Assembly: GCA_044868295.1 (NCBI GenBank)
Contig: JBIOWF010000190.1
Span: 1-19,242, forward strand
Reading direction: 5' to 3'
DNA length: 19,242 nt
DNA from: JBIOWF01 sp044868295
GTDB taxonomy: Bacteria > Actinomycetota > Actinomycetes > Streptosporangiales > Streptosporangiaceae
Made by a program: the position numbers and the translations under genes. The notes beneath the pieces were generated by a model. The model did not search any database, had not been told where the DNA came from, and was given only the letters and a program-made list of their open reading frames with translations. Below are positions 13,398 to 19,242 of this stretch, piece by piece (the stretch's first letter is position 1; each line of letters starts with the position of its first letter).

Positions 13398-14231
13398 CTA
13401 TGCCGACGAAGCGGTGCCTTCCTCCTGTCGGGTGTCGGTCGAGCGGTCTGCTCTGCGTATCAGCGTGTCGTAGTGGCCGCGGCGATAGCCGTACCGCAGT
13501 CGGAAAGCCACGAGCGTCAAACCCGGGATGAGGAACCACTGAGGCCGTGTCAGGTCGAGCCAGACCGTCTCGTTCGCCCGGGTGAACTCGACGAGGAACC
13601 GGAACAGCGCGTACGCACCGACGTAGAGCGTGAACAGTTCCCCCGGCCGGCTGACCCGGTCGCGCGCCCAGAGCAGCGCGCCGAAGGCGGCAAGTTGGAA
13701 AGCGATCTCATAGAGGAACGAGGGATGCATGGCCTGGCCGGTCAGGCAGCCAGGGCACTCCGGAACCGAGGCGGGCGCGTGGATCCCCCATGGCAGCTGG
13801 GTCGGACGGCCCGGCGCCTCGGTGAGGAAGCAGCCGATCCGGCCCACCGCCATGCCCACCGCCACGGCCGGAGCGAACAGGTCGCCCGTCTTTCCGCGAT
13901 ATCCGATGAGCCTCTTGGCGATCAGCACCCCCACGTACGCGCCGGTCAGCCCGCCGAGAATGCTCCGGGAGCCGAATATCCAGGCTTCCAGGAGGCTGGG
14001 GTTCAGACCCGGGTCCAGGTGCTCGGCCCATCCGGACAGGCGCATCCCGATCGCGCCTCCCACCAGCGCACCCGTGACGGCGACCAGAGACTCCTCACCC
14101 AACGCGCCGCGGCGGCGGGCCTCCAGGACGAAGACGACACTCGCGATGAGCGCCCCGAGGCCCACGAAGAAGCCGTGGGTGGGCACGGCCAACCCGCCGA
14201 TGCGCAACTCGGGAATCACGATCGCCACCAT
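13398..14231 (-). CDS. Divergent prolipoprotein diacylglyceryl transferase (Lgt) paralogue, 277 aa
   Basis: Lgt moves the diacylglyceryl group from phosphatidylglycerol to the lipobox Cys of prolipoproteins. Family features seen are multiple membrane helices, GRIGCF followed by GRPTQLPWGI, MHPSFLYEI (the HP..LYE motif) and FRFLVEFTRANE (the R..EF.R motif). Two positions differ from canonical Lgt: the Asn of GRxGNF is Cys here (GRIGCF), and the usual His-Gly-Gly after the third helix reads ILGG. It may therefore be a paralogue with altered chemistry, although actinobacterial variants are not all tested. The start at 14231 has GGAGGG seven bases upstream; the frame runs open to 14480 but without such a site. 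It leads the operon and is divergent from a lipoprotein gene. Confidence 0.85.
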   Translation of the reverse strand: MVAIVIPELRIGGLAVPTHGFFVGLGALIASVVFVLEARRRGALGEESLVAVTGALVGGAIGMRLSGWAEHLDPGLNPSLLEAWIFGSRSILGGLTGAYVGVLIAKRLIGYRGKTGDLFAPAVAVGMAVGRIGCFLTEAPGRPTQLPWGIHAPASVPECPGCLTGQAMHPSFLYEIAFQLAAFGALLWARDRVSRPGELFTLYVGAYALFRFLVEFTRANETVWLDLTRPQWFLIPGLTLVAFRLRYGYRRGHYDTLIRRADRSTDTRQEEGTASSA

Positions 14232-14467
14232 AGCGGCACCCTCCGACGATTCCGACCCCCACGCCATACGGCTTTCCAGAGGAAGAACGGGTAGAAATCT
14301 CCAACAGCGCGAGCAAGCCGCCCGCCAGGGTGGCACCGAACAGCCGCCAGACGTCGCCACAACGCGCCCGCGTAGGCAGCCGAATCGGCGCTGGGAAGCA
14401 GCGAAAAGTGGCTGCGAAGTGGTAAGGCATCGGCGTCGGAGCACCAAGCTGCGGGTACTCTGCGCGT

Positions 14468-15241
14468 ATGGCTTCCACACGGAACCGCAGGTCAGCGGTA
14501 ATGGCGATGGCCTTCATGGGGCTGCTGACCGCATGCGGCGGCGGAGGAAACGCCGTCACGGCACCGGCGGCTTCGGCCGCGTCGGCGACGCCGGTCTCGG
14601 CGAAGACCGCGCCGGGAACGACGACCACGACGGCGCCGGCGGTGAGCACGCCCAGCCCCGCCCCGACCGGGCCGCCGGAGTTCTCCGCCAAGATCGCGAA
14701 GGTCTCCAGGGATCAGGTGAAGCACTCCTGGCGCCCAGGCTGCCCGGTCCCTCTGAGCGACCTCAGGTTGATCACCATGACCTACTGGGGCTTCGACGAC
14801 AAGGCGCACACCGGCGAGCTGGTGGTCAACGAGGCGGCCACCGACGACATCGTCTCCGCTTTCCAGAAGCTGTACGACTACCGCTACCCGATCCGGCGGA
14901 TGCAACTGGTGGACGAGTACAGGGGCAGCGACTTCGACTCGATCGAGGCGGACAACACCTCGGCGTTCAACTGCAGGAACGCGACCGGGTCCGGCAACTG
15001 GTCGCAGCACGCGTACGGCCGGGCCGTGGACATCAACCCCCGTGAGAACCCCTATGTCTACGCTGACGGTTCCAACGCCCACGACAACGCGAACGCGTAC
15101 GTGGAGCGTCCGCTCAGGAGGCCTGGCGTGATCAACCCAGGTGACCGGGTGGTGCGAGCCTTCGCCGCGGTCGGATGGGGCTGGGGCGGATCATGGGCCG
15201 GCGCGAAGGACTTCCAGCATTTCTCGAAGAGCGGCGGGTGA
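14468..15241 (+). CDS. M15-type (VanY/CwlK-like) peptidase lipoprotein, 257 aa
   Basis: A secreted zinc peptidase that probably cuts the stem peptide of peptidoglycan. The signal peptide ends in a lipobox, MGLLTAC (lipidated Cys23), followed by a long Ala/Thr/Pro-rich linker (about 28-70). The catalytic domain contains SQHAYGRAVDIN (zinc ligands His181 and Asp188) and KDFQHF (His251), the M15 metal-binding pattern. Family motifs such as PIRRMQLVDEY and GWGWGGSW are also present. The ATG at 14468 is only about eight bases past TACTCT, a possible -10, so the mRNA may be leaderless. As a lipoprotein divergently placed from the Lgt-like gene, it could be modified by that operon, but ordinary Lgt is the default assumption. 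Confidence 0.9.
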   Translation: MASTRNRRSAVMAMAFMGLLTACGGGGNAVTAPAASAASATPVSAKTAPGTTTTTAPAVSTPSPAPTGPPEFSAKIAKVSRDQVKHSWRPGCPVPLSDLRLITMTYWGFDDKAHTGELVVNEAATDDIVSAFQKLYDYRYPIRRMQLVDEYRGSDFDSIEADNTSAFNCRNATGSGNWSQHAYGRAVDINPRENPYVYADGSNAHDNANAYVERPLRRPGVINPGDRVVRAFAAVGWGWGGSWAGAKDFQHFSKSGG

Positions 15242-15264
15242 GAGCTCACGTGCGGCGCACAGAT

Positions 15265-15414
15265 GAACGGATCACGTCCGGACAGGTCGCAGCCGGACGG
15301 CTCACACCTGGACAGATGGCAGCTGGACGGTTCACGGCTGAACGGCTCGCCGCCGGACGACTCGCGGCTGAACAGATCATCGCCGGACAGGTCACGGCTG
15401 AACGGCTCGCGGCA
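15265..15414. repeat. Ten-unit 15-bp tandem repeat array
   Basis: Ten consecutive 15-base units, consensus near G(G/A)AC(G/A)GNTCNCGGC(C/T), for example GGACAGGTCGCAGCC, GAACGGCTCGCCGCC and GGACAGGTCACGGCT; an eleventh (15415-15429) is degenerate. Being a multiple of three it stays open in both directions: plus-strand pentamers such as GQVAA/GRLTP/ERLAA, and minus-strand ones such as SRDLS/GCDLS/SREPF that resemble decayed pentapeptide repeats. It starts 24 bases after the peptidase stop. It may be a decayed coding segment or a simple expansion. Confidence 0.8.
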
Positions 15415-15423
15415 AGACGCGTA

Positions 15424-15455
15424 ACGCCCGCTCCTCCGGCCGAAGGGGCGGGCGT
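15424..15455. terminator. Terminator hairpin after the peptidase gene
   Basis: ACGCCCGCTCCT (15424-15435) pairs with AGGGGCGGGCGT (15444-15455), 12 pairs with one G-T, and an 8-base loop. It is the first strong hairpin after the lipoprotein gene, just past the repeat array. Confidence 0.7.
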
Positions 15456-15518
15456 CTGTCGCCTTGCTATGACATCTCATGACTTGCCGGTTTTCGGACA
15501 ATCACAAGTGAGGGCACA

Positions 15519-15530
15519 CACGTTAACGTG
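15519..15530. promoter_or_regulatory. Perfect 12-bp palindrome, candidate operator
   Basis: CACGTTAACGTG, self-complementary, 136 bases upstream of the small gene at 15667. Its regulator is unknown. Confidence 0.4.
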
Positions 15531-15666
15531 AGGACGCGTACCAATCAGGAAGGATCGCTTACCACTCCATAACGATCGGCCATCGGGCCAGTCACATCCC
15601 AGCGGACAAGCCCGATCAACGGTCAACTGCCTTGTCTCACAACGGCGTGACAGGAGAAGCACCTAG

Positions 15667-15918
15667 ATGTCTGGCTGGCTCCATTCCGGTCCTATCCTTC
15701 CCGTTTGGACACCGGACCGCTACGAAGTGCGATTGATGCGGCCCGCCCCGGACTTCACCTCCGTCGATCGCTACCACTTCGCCAAGAACGCGCATGAGGC
15801 CGTGTCGCGGGTCCTGGAGGTCGGTTACGCGACCCAGATCCAGGTCATCCGCCTTGAGGACGGAGTCGTCCTCTTCGATCTGACGGCGGGGATAGACGCC
15901 CCGCTCGAGGCATGGTGA
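15667..15918 (+). CDS. Small protein of unknown function, 83 aa
   Basis: Begins MSGWLHSGPILPVWTPDRYE and includes FAKNAHEAVSRVLEVGYATQ and VIRLEDGVVLFDLTAG. It is probably a compact alpha/beta domain and has no signal peptide or membrane helix. AGGAGA stands about nine bases upstream of the ATG, giving a good ribosome binding site, and codon third positions are GC-rich as in neighbouring genes, which supports it being real. I do not recognise the family. The sequence around its stop (CCCGCTCGAGGCAT) recurs 34 bases later as CCCGCTCGACGCAT, a small duplication. Confidence 0.65.
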   Translation: MSGWLHSGPILPVWTPDRYEVRLMRPAPDFTSVDRYHFAKNAHEAVSRVLEVGYATQIQVIRLEDGVVLFDLTAGIDAPLEAW

Positions 15919-16052
15919 GCGACGGAGCCCCCGCTCGACGCATAAGTAAGGTGATGTAGCCCTTCGACGCGTGGGGACGGCTTTGAGCCTCCTCGACAGG
16001 TGAGGCCCACGGTGGCCAGGTAGCGGATCGACCCCTGCGGCAGGATGGTGCC

Positions 16053-16916
16053 ATGGCTGCTAAGGATGGGGACGGCTGGGCACGGTGCGATCGGGGCCAC
16101 CGGCACTGGGGTGTTCATGGCGCGGCCGGGCTGCTCGCGGTCCATCACACCGTTGACGGCATGCCGTACGTCCTGTTGCAGAAACGCTCCTGGTGGAGCC
16201 ATCACGGAGGAAAATGGGGGCTGCCCGGAGGCGCGCGGGACAGTCACGAGGACGCGATCTCCGGCGCCTTGCGAGAAGCGCGCGAGGAGGCTGCGCTGAG
16301 CAGCGATTTCCTCCGTGTCCAGGGCGTCTTCCTCGACGATCACGGCGGCTGGTCGTTCCACACCGTGATCGCCCACGCCGAGGGCCTGCTCGACGCCGCC
16401 CCCGCCAACAGCGAGAGCTCGGACATGCGATGGGTGGCCGCTGACGAGATCGCCGCGAAGAGACTGCATCCCGGCTTCGCCGAGACGTGGCCGCTCGTGC
16501 AGCTCGCGCTCGGACCGCTCGTCATGATCGTCGACGCGGCCAACGTCGTCGGCGCGCGAGCCGAGCACGGCTGGTGGAAGGACCGGGCCGGAGCGACCGT
16601 CCGGCTGCTGAACAACCTCCTCGTTCTCGCCTCGGACGGCTTGCGCCACGCGCCTGAGGGCTTTCCCGAGCTCGCGCCGTGGTTTCCCCGGATCGTCGTG
16701 GTGGTCGAGGGAGCCGCCCGCGCGGTCGAGTCGAGCCCGATCATTTCGGTCATCCCGGCACCTGGCAGTGGGGACGACGCCATTGTGGAAGCCGTCCGGG
16801 AGACCAAGCCGTGGGAGAAGGTCCTCGTGGTCACAGCGGACCGCGGGCTGCGCGAACGCGTGACCGCGCTCGGCGCCTCAGTCGCCGGGCCACGATGGCT
16901 GCTGGATCAGCTCTGA
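16053..16916 (+). CDS. Nudix hydrolase fused to a NYN/PIN-like nuclease domain, 287 aa
   Basis: Residues 1-150 form a Nudix domain, with the box GARDSHEDAISGALREAREE at about 60-79 (G-x5-E-x7-RE-x-x-EE; the last Gly of the motif is Ala). Nudix enzymes hydrolyse nucleoside diphosphate derivatives with Mg2+ bound by the box glutamates. From about 155 a second domain begins, LVMIVDAANVVGARA, followed by IVVVVEGAARAV, DDAIVEAV and VLVVTADRGLRERVTALGAS. The spaced acids Asp161, Asp241/242 and Asp263 are those expected of a NYN/PIN-like (YacP-type) metal-dependent RNase. The two activities could act on RNA ends or nucleotides in sequence (inference). The ATG has AGGATGG upstream. It is monocistronic; its stop lies in a 10-bp tandem repeat. 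Confidence 0.85.
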   Translation: MAAKDGDGWARCDRGHRHWGVHGAAGLLAVHHTVDGMPYVLLQKRSWWSHHGGKWGLPGGARDSHEDAISGALREAREEAALSSDFLRVQGVFLDDHGGWSFHTVIAHAEGLLDAAPANSESSDMRWVAADEIAAKRLHPGFAETWPLVQLALGPLVMIVDAANVVGARAEHGWWKDRAGATVRLLNNLLVLASDGLRHAPEGFPELAPWFPRIVVVVEGAARAVESSPIISVIPAPGSGDDAIVEAVRETKPWEKVLVVTADRGLRERVTALGASVAGPRWLLDQL

Positions 16917-16934
16917 TCAGCTCTGATCAGCTCT
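16905..16934. repeat. Three perfect 10-bp tandem copies of GATCAGCTCT
   Basis: Copies at 16905, 16915 and 16925. The first covers the codons before the Nudix-NYN stop (16914-16916) and the others follow it. Loss or gain of a unit would alter only the 3' flank. Confidence 0.9.
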
Positions 16935-17249
16935 GGGGTCCAATCGCCGGAGGCTTCCCATCGGACGGGACCTCAGCAGGCGGCACCAGGACCGCACCAT
17001 GGGACTCATCGGGGCGCTGTCGCGCGACGGACCGCCCAAGGAACCGACCAGGACCGCACCGAGAGCGCACCGGCGCCGCGCCGGGAATCGCGTCCGGACC
17101 TCGGCGCGGCGGCGTCAGGGCCCGCGTCGGGACCTCGGCGCGGCGGGGTCGGGACCGCGTCAGGCCGCGTCCGGACCTCAGCGGGGCGGCGTCAGGGCCC
17201 GCGTCGAAAACGGATCGGGTGACCCTCACGATCTGTCAGGATTACGTTC
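16917..17249. other. Gene-free GC-rich spacer before the permease
   Basis: About 333 bases. It contains the end of the 10-bp repeat, then GC-rich repeated sequence, and at the right edge the permease ribosome binding site (AGGA about eight bases before its ATG). I see no convincing gene, promoter box or Zur-type palindrome. Confidence 0.5.
17092..17202. repeat. GC-rich tandem repeat, 33-34-bp unit
   Basis: Units of the form GTCCGGACCTCGGCGCGGCG... ending CAGGGCCCGC start at 17092 (34 bp), 17126 (33 bp) and 17169 (34 bp), with a 10-bp fragment at 17159-17168. The first and third differ at only a few positions. Confidence 0.8.
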
Positions 17250-18260
17250 ATGTCCGACCGAGCCGTGATCGACTCGTCCGAGATCCCGCCCTCCGGGTGG
17301 GGACGCAGGTCGTCGGTCGCTCCCGTGATGCCCTGGGTGTTCGGCATCGTCGTTGCGGTTCTCGTCGTCGGCCGCTTCATCCTGTCGCCCCTGCTGACCG
17401 CTCCGGCGTTGCAGACCTGGGCGACGATCTTCGTGGCGATCTGCGTGCAGGCACTGCCGTTCCTCGTGTTCGGCGTGTTGCTGTCGGCCGCGATCACCGC
17501 CTTCGTCCCAACCTCCTTCTGGACGCGGGCCCTTCCCCGGCATCCGTACGCGGCGGTCCCGGTCGCGGGCGCGGCGGGAGCGGTCCTCCCGGGCTGTGAA
17601 TGCGCCTCGGTTCCCGTGGCCTCCGGCCTGATGTCACGTGGCGTCACCCCGGCGGCCGCGCTGGCGTTCCTGCTGGCGTCTCCCGCGATCAATCCGGTCG
17701 TCGTGGTCGCGACCGCCGTCGCCTTCCCCGGCCAGCCGCTGATGGCCGTGGCCAGGTTCTCCGCCTCCTTGCTGGTCGCGGTGCTGGCCGGATGGTTCTG
17801 GCTGCGCTTCGGCCGGACAGACTGGCTGCGCGTCCCATCCCGTACGGCCGGCTCCGGCTCGAAGTGGGAGGCCTTTCGTGGCGCGATGCAGCACGACCTG
17901 CTGCACGCGGGCGGCTTCCTGGTCGTCGGCGGTATGACGGCGGCGACGCTGAACGTCGTGGTGCCGCGCTCGTGGCTGACGTCCGTCGCCGACGTGCCGG
18001 TGCTGTCGGTCGTCGTGCTGGCGCTGCTGGCCGTGCTGCTGTCGATCTGCTCGGAGGCGGACGCGTTCGTCGCAGCGTCACTCACCACGTTCTCCCCCAC
18101 CGCGAAACTGGCCTTCCTGGTCGTCGGGCCGATGGTGGACCTCAAACTGATCGCCCTGCAGGTGGGGACGTTCGGACGATCGTTCGCGGTCCGTTTCGTC
18201 CCGCTGACCTTCACGTTGGCCGTTCTGGTGAGCATGGCGGTCGGAGAGGTGCTGCTGTGA
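17250..18260 (+). CDS. YraQ/DUF318-type permease, 336 aa
   Basis: About eight to ten membrane helices, with the family signature PGCECASVPVASGLMSRG (about residues 114-131) and a second conserved segment SICSEADAFVAASL that also has a Cys. Members of this UPF0718 permease family are often paired with TIGR03943 proteins, as here, and several such pairs are linked to metal (zinc) homeostasis. The transported substrate is not established. AGGA lies about eight bases upstream of the ATG. The TGA stop overlaps the GTG of the next gene by four bases (GTGA), so the two are translationally coupled. The membrane Cys pair of CEC could bind metal or sulfur species. Confidence 0.88.
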   Translation: MSDRAVIDSSEIPPSGWGRRSSVAPVMPWVFGIVVAVLVVGRFILSPLLTAPALQTWATIFVAICVQALPFLVFGVLLSAAITAFVPTSFWTRALPRHPYAAVPVAGAAGAVLPGCECASVPVASGLMSRGVTPAAALAFLLASPAINPVVVVATAVAFPGQPLMAVARFSASLLVAVLAGWFWLRFGRTDWLRVPSRTAGSGSKWEAFRGAMQHDLLHAGGFLVVGGMTAATLNVVVPRSWLTSVADVPVLSVVVLALLAVLLSICSEADAFVAASLTTFSPTAKLAFLVVGPMVDLKLIALQVGTFGRSFAVRFVPLTFTLAVLVSMAVGEVLL

Positions 18261-19198
18261 ACCGGATGTCCCAGAGCCTCATCCTTGTCCTGCTCGGCGG
18301 CGCGGTGCTGCGGGTCACCCTCTTGTCCGACACCTATCTGAACTATGTGAAACCCGGCTTCCGTCCCTTCCTGGTCGCCGCCGGTTTCGTGATCTTGATC
18401 CTGGGCGTCATCGGCCTGGTCCAGGAGTGGCGCACGCCGTACATGACCGAGGTGAGCGAGAACGGCCGACAGCCGGACACGGACAGGCACGGCGACGGAC
18501 ATTCACACGCGGATGCGTCCGAAGTCGGGCGGTCGTCAGCGGAGTCGGCGCGGGCCGACAGGTTCGAAGACGGGCGGTCGCCGACGGACAGGCACGGCGA
18601 CAAACACGGTGGCGAGCACGGCAACCAGCCTGGTCACGAGCATGGTGGCGGGCATGGTGGCGGGCATGGTGGCGGGCATGGCGACGGGCACGACCATTCG
18701 CATGGACCGCGCGTCGCGTGGCTGCTCTGCCTGCCGGTGTTCGCCATCTTCCTGATCGCGCCGCCCGCGCTGGGCGCGTTCGCGGCGCGCTCCGAGGAGG
18801 CTCCGGCCCGGCCGCCCGTGGCCGTGGACGCGTTCTTCCCGCTCGCCGACGGCAAGGTGACACCGATGACGCTGGGCGAGTTCATCGGCCGGGCGTGGGG
18901 CGATTCCAACCACTCCCTGGCCGGAAAGCAGGTCCGGCTCACCGGCTTCGTGGTTCGCTCGGCCAAGAAGGACCGCTGGTACGTCGCCCGCATCCAGATC
19001 GCCTGCTGCGCGGCCGACGGGGTCCCGCTCAAGGTGGCCGTTCTCGGAGTGCCTCGGCCCCCGGAGGACACCTGGGTGGAGGTCACCGGCACCTGGGTGG
19101 ACCCGAAGACCGACAAGATCCCCAACGGCACGGTCGCGCCTGAGCTGACCGCGACCGACATCACCGAAATCCCCCGGCCCGCCGAGCCGTACGAGTAA
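18257..19198 (+). CDS. TIGR03943 family (YcgQ-like) membrane protein with His-rich loop, 313 aa
   Basis: Two N-terminal membrane segments (LILVLLGGAVLRVTLL and FLVAAGFVILILGVIGL) lead into a charged, His-rich linker (about residues 65-153) with HGDGHSHAD and three 12-bp DNA repeats coding for HGGG units (18641-18676). A third hydrophobic stretch (VAWLLCLPVFAIFLIAPPAL) precedes a C-terminal OB-like domain with VRLTGFVVRSAKKDRWYVAR, IQIACCAADG and VEVTGTW. The His-rich loop suggests Zn2+ or other metal binding. The GTG start overlaps the permease stop. The open frame extends far upstream (to 17600) but that part is antiparallel shadow of the permease. A copy of its 3' end follows the stop codon. 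Confidence 0.88.
   Translation: MNRMSQSLILVLLGGAVLRVTLLSDTYLNYVKPGFRPFLVAAGFVILILGVIGLVQEWRTPYMTEVSENGRQPDTDRHGDGHSHADASEVGRSSAESARADRFEDGRSPTDRHGDKHGGEHGNQPGHEHGGGHGGGHGGGHGDGHDHSHGPRVAWLLCLPVFAIFLIAPPALGAFAARSEEAPARPPVAVDAFFPLADGKVTPMTLGEFIGRAWGDSNHSLAGKQVRLTGFVVRSAKKDRWYVARIQIACCAADGVPLKVAVLGVPRPPEDTWVEVTGTWVDPKTDKIPNGTVAPELTATDITEIPRPAEPYE
18641..18676 (+). repeat. 12-bp tandem repeat coding for HGGG units
   Basis: CATGGTGGCGGG three times exactly, then a divergent fourth, in frame within the TIGR03943 gene. The number of metal-binding His in the loop could vary by slippage. Confidence 0.9.
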
Positions 19199-19242
19199 AA
19201 CGCCTGTCGCGCCCAAGCTGACCGCGACCGACATCACCGAGA
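19133..19242. repeat. Direct repeat of the 3' end of the last gene, reaching the window edge
   Basis: 19133-19169 (GTCGCGCCTGAGCTGACCGC...) recurs at 19206-19242 with 34 of 37 identical bases, 73 bases downstream. The second copy begins seven bases after the stop codon and is out of frame with the first (73 is not a multiple of three). It continues past the window, so its full length is unknown. Confidence 0.85.

Larger units (their letters stand above)
15242..15666. other. Gene-free stretch with repeat array, terminator and palindrome
   Basis: About 425 bases between the peptidase and the small gene at 15667. It holds the 15-bp repeat array, a terminator hairpin and a 12-bp palindrome (separate entries). 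No reading frame appears genuine. Confidence 0.6.

Noticed and set aside
15265..15414. CRISPR array
   Set aside because: Units are contiguous 15-mers without unique spacers, and there are no cas genes.
15058..15501. Minus-strand frame with pentapeptide-like repeats (SRDLS, GCDLS)
   Set aside because: It overlaps the peptidase gene and a terminator hairpin, has many Pro in place of Leu, and no ribosome binding site; reported as a repeat array instead.
17210..17249. Zur box upstream of the permease
   Set aside because: The sequence GGATTACGTTC has only a vague half resemblance and no palindromic partner.
17600..18256. Upstream extension of the TIGR03943 frame through the permease gene
   Set aside because: The arginine-rich translation is an off-frame shadow of the permease; the GTG at 18257 overlapping the permease stop is the sensible start.

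Overview
The window is high-GC (estimated by eye) actinobacterial chromosome, most likely from a filamentous actinomycete of the Streptosporangiales/Streptomycetales type. Supporting signs are GC-rich third positions, GTG starts with 4-bp stop/start overlaps, a SigE-family sigma factor, TT(G/A)TCCACA-type DnaA boxes, an actinobacterial NF041680-type transposase, and a YraQ/TIGR03943 pair. Species cannot be named from the sequence alone.

Layout. (1) 1-1584 is the end of an integrative element: a tyrosine integrase cut by the window edge, a 58-aa ribbon-helix-helix gene, paired GTTGCTACA repeats and a hairpin, ending at the 3' end of tRNA-Arg(ACG), the likely attachment site. (2) 1585-4621 is a tRNA-bounded segment: tRNA-Arg, a histidine-kinase-like ATPase relic with a membrane anchor, a complete but dead insertion sequence (2480-4135) whose inverted repeats can be read directly, a possible gene remnant, and tRNA-Ser(GCT) with promoter and terminator. 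(3) 4770-4839 is a compact cluster of DnaA-box sequences built on a near-perfect 45-bp palindrome. (4) 4870-6012 is a divergent YceI/MarR pair sharing an operator region. (5) 6100-8652 holds a SigE-family sigma factor divergent from a two-gene unit: a cysteine-rich double-psi beta-barrel-like protein coupled to a MauE-like redox membrane protein. (6) 8621-10650 is rich in inverted repeats around an Orc1/STAND-like AAA ATPase, followed by a roughly 220-bp element with long imperfect terminal repeats and four internal hairpins.

(7) 10646-14231 is a tightly coupled four-gene minus-strand operon: a divergent Lgt paralogue, a Pro/Gly-rich membrane protein, a radical SAM enzyme of the MJ0619/Tes-like type, and a small membrane protein. 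This is the best candidate for an undescribed pathway, possibly lipid or lipoprotein tail chemistry. A divergent gene encodes an M15 peptidase lipoprotein. (8) 15242-19242 has a ten-unit 15-bp repeat array, a small unknown gene, a Nudix-NYN/PIN-like fusion, GC-rich tandem repeats, and a permease plus TIGR03943 His-rich metal-type pair. A 37-bp copy of the 3' end of the last gene follows its stop codon at the window edge.

All assignments rest on reading motifs by eye; no database search was run.
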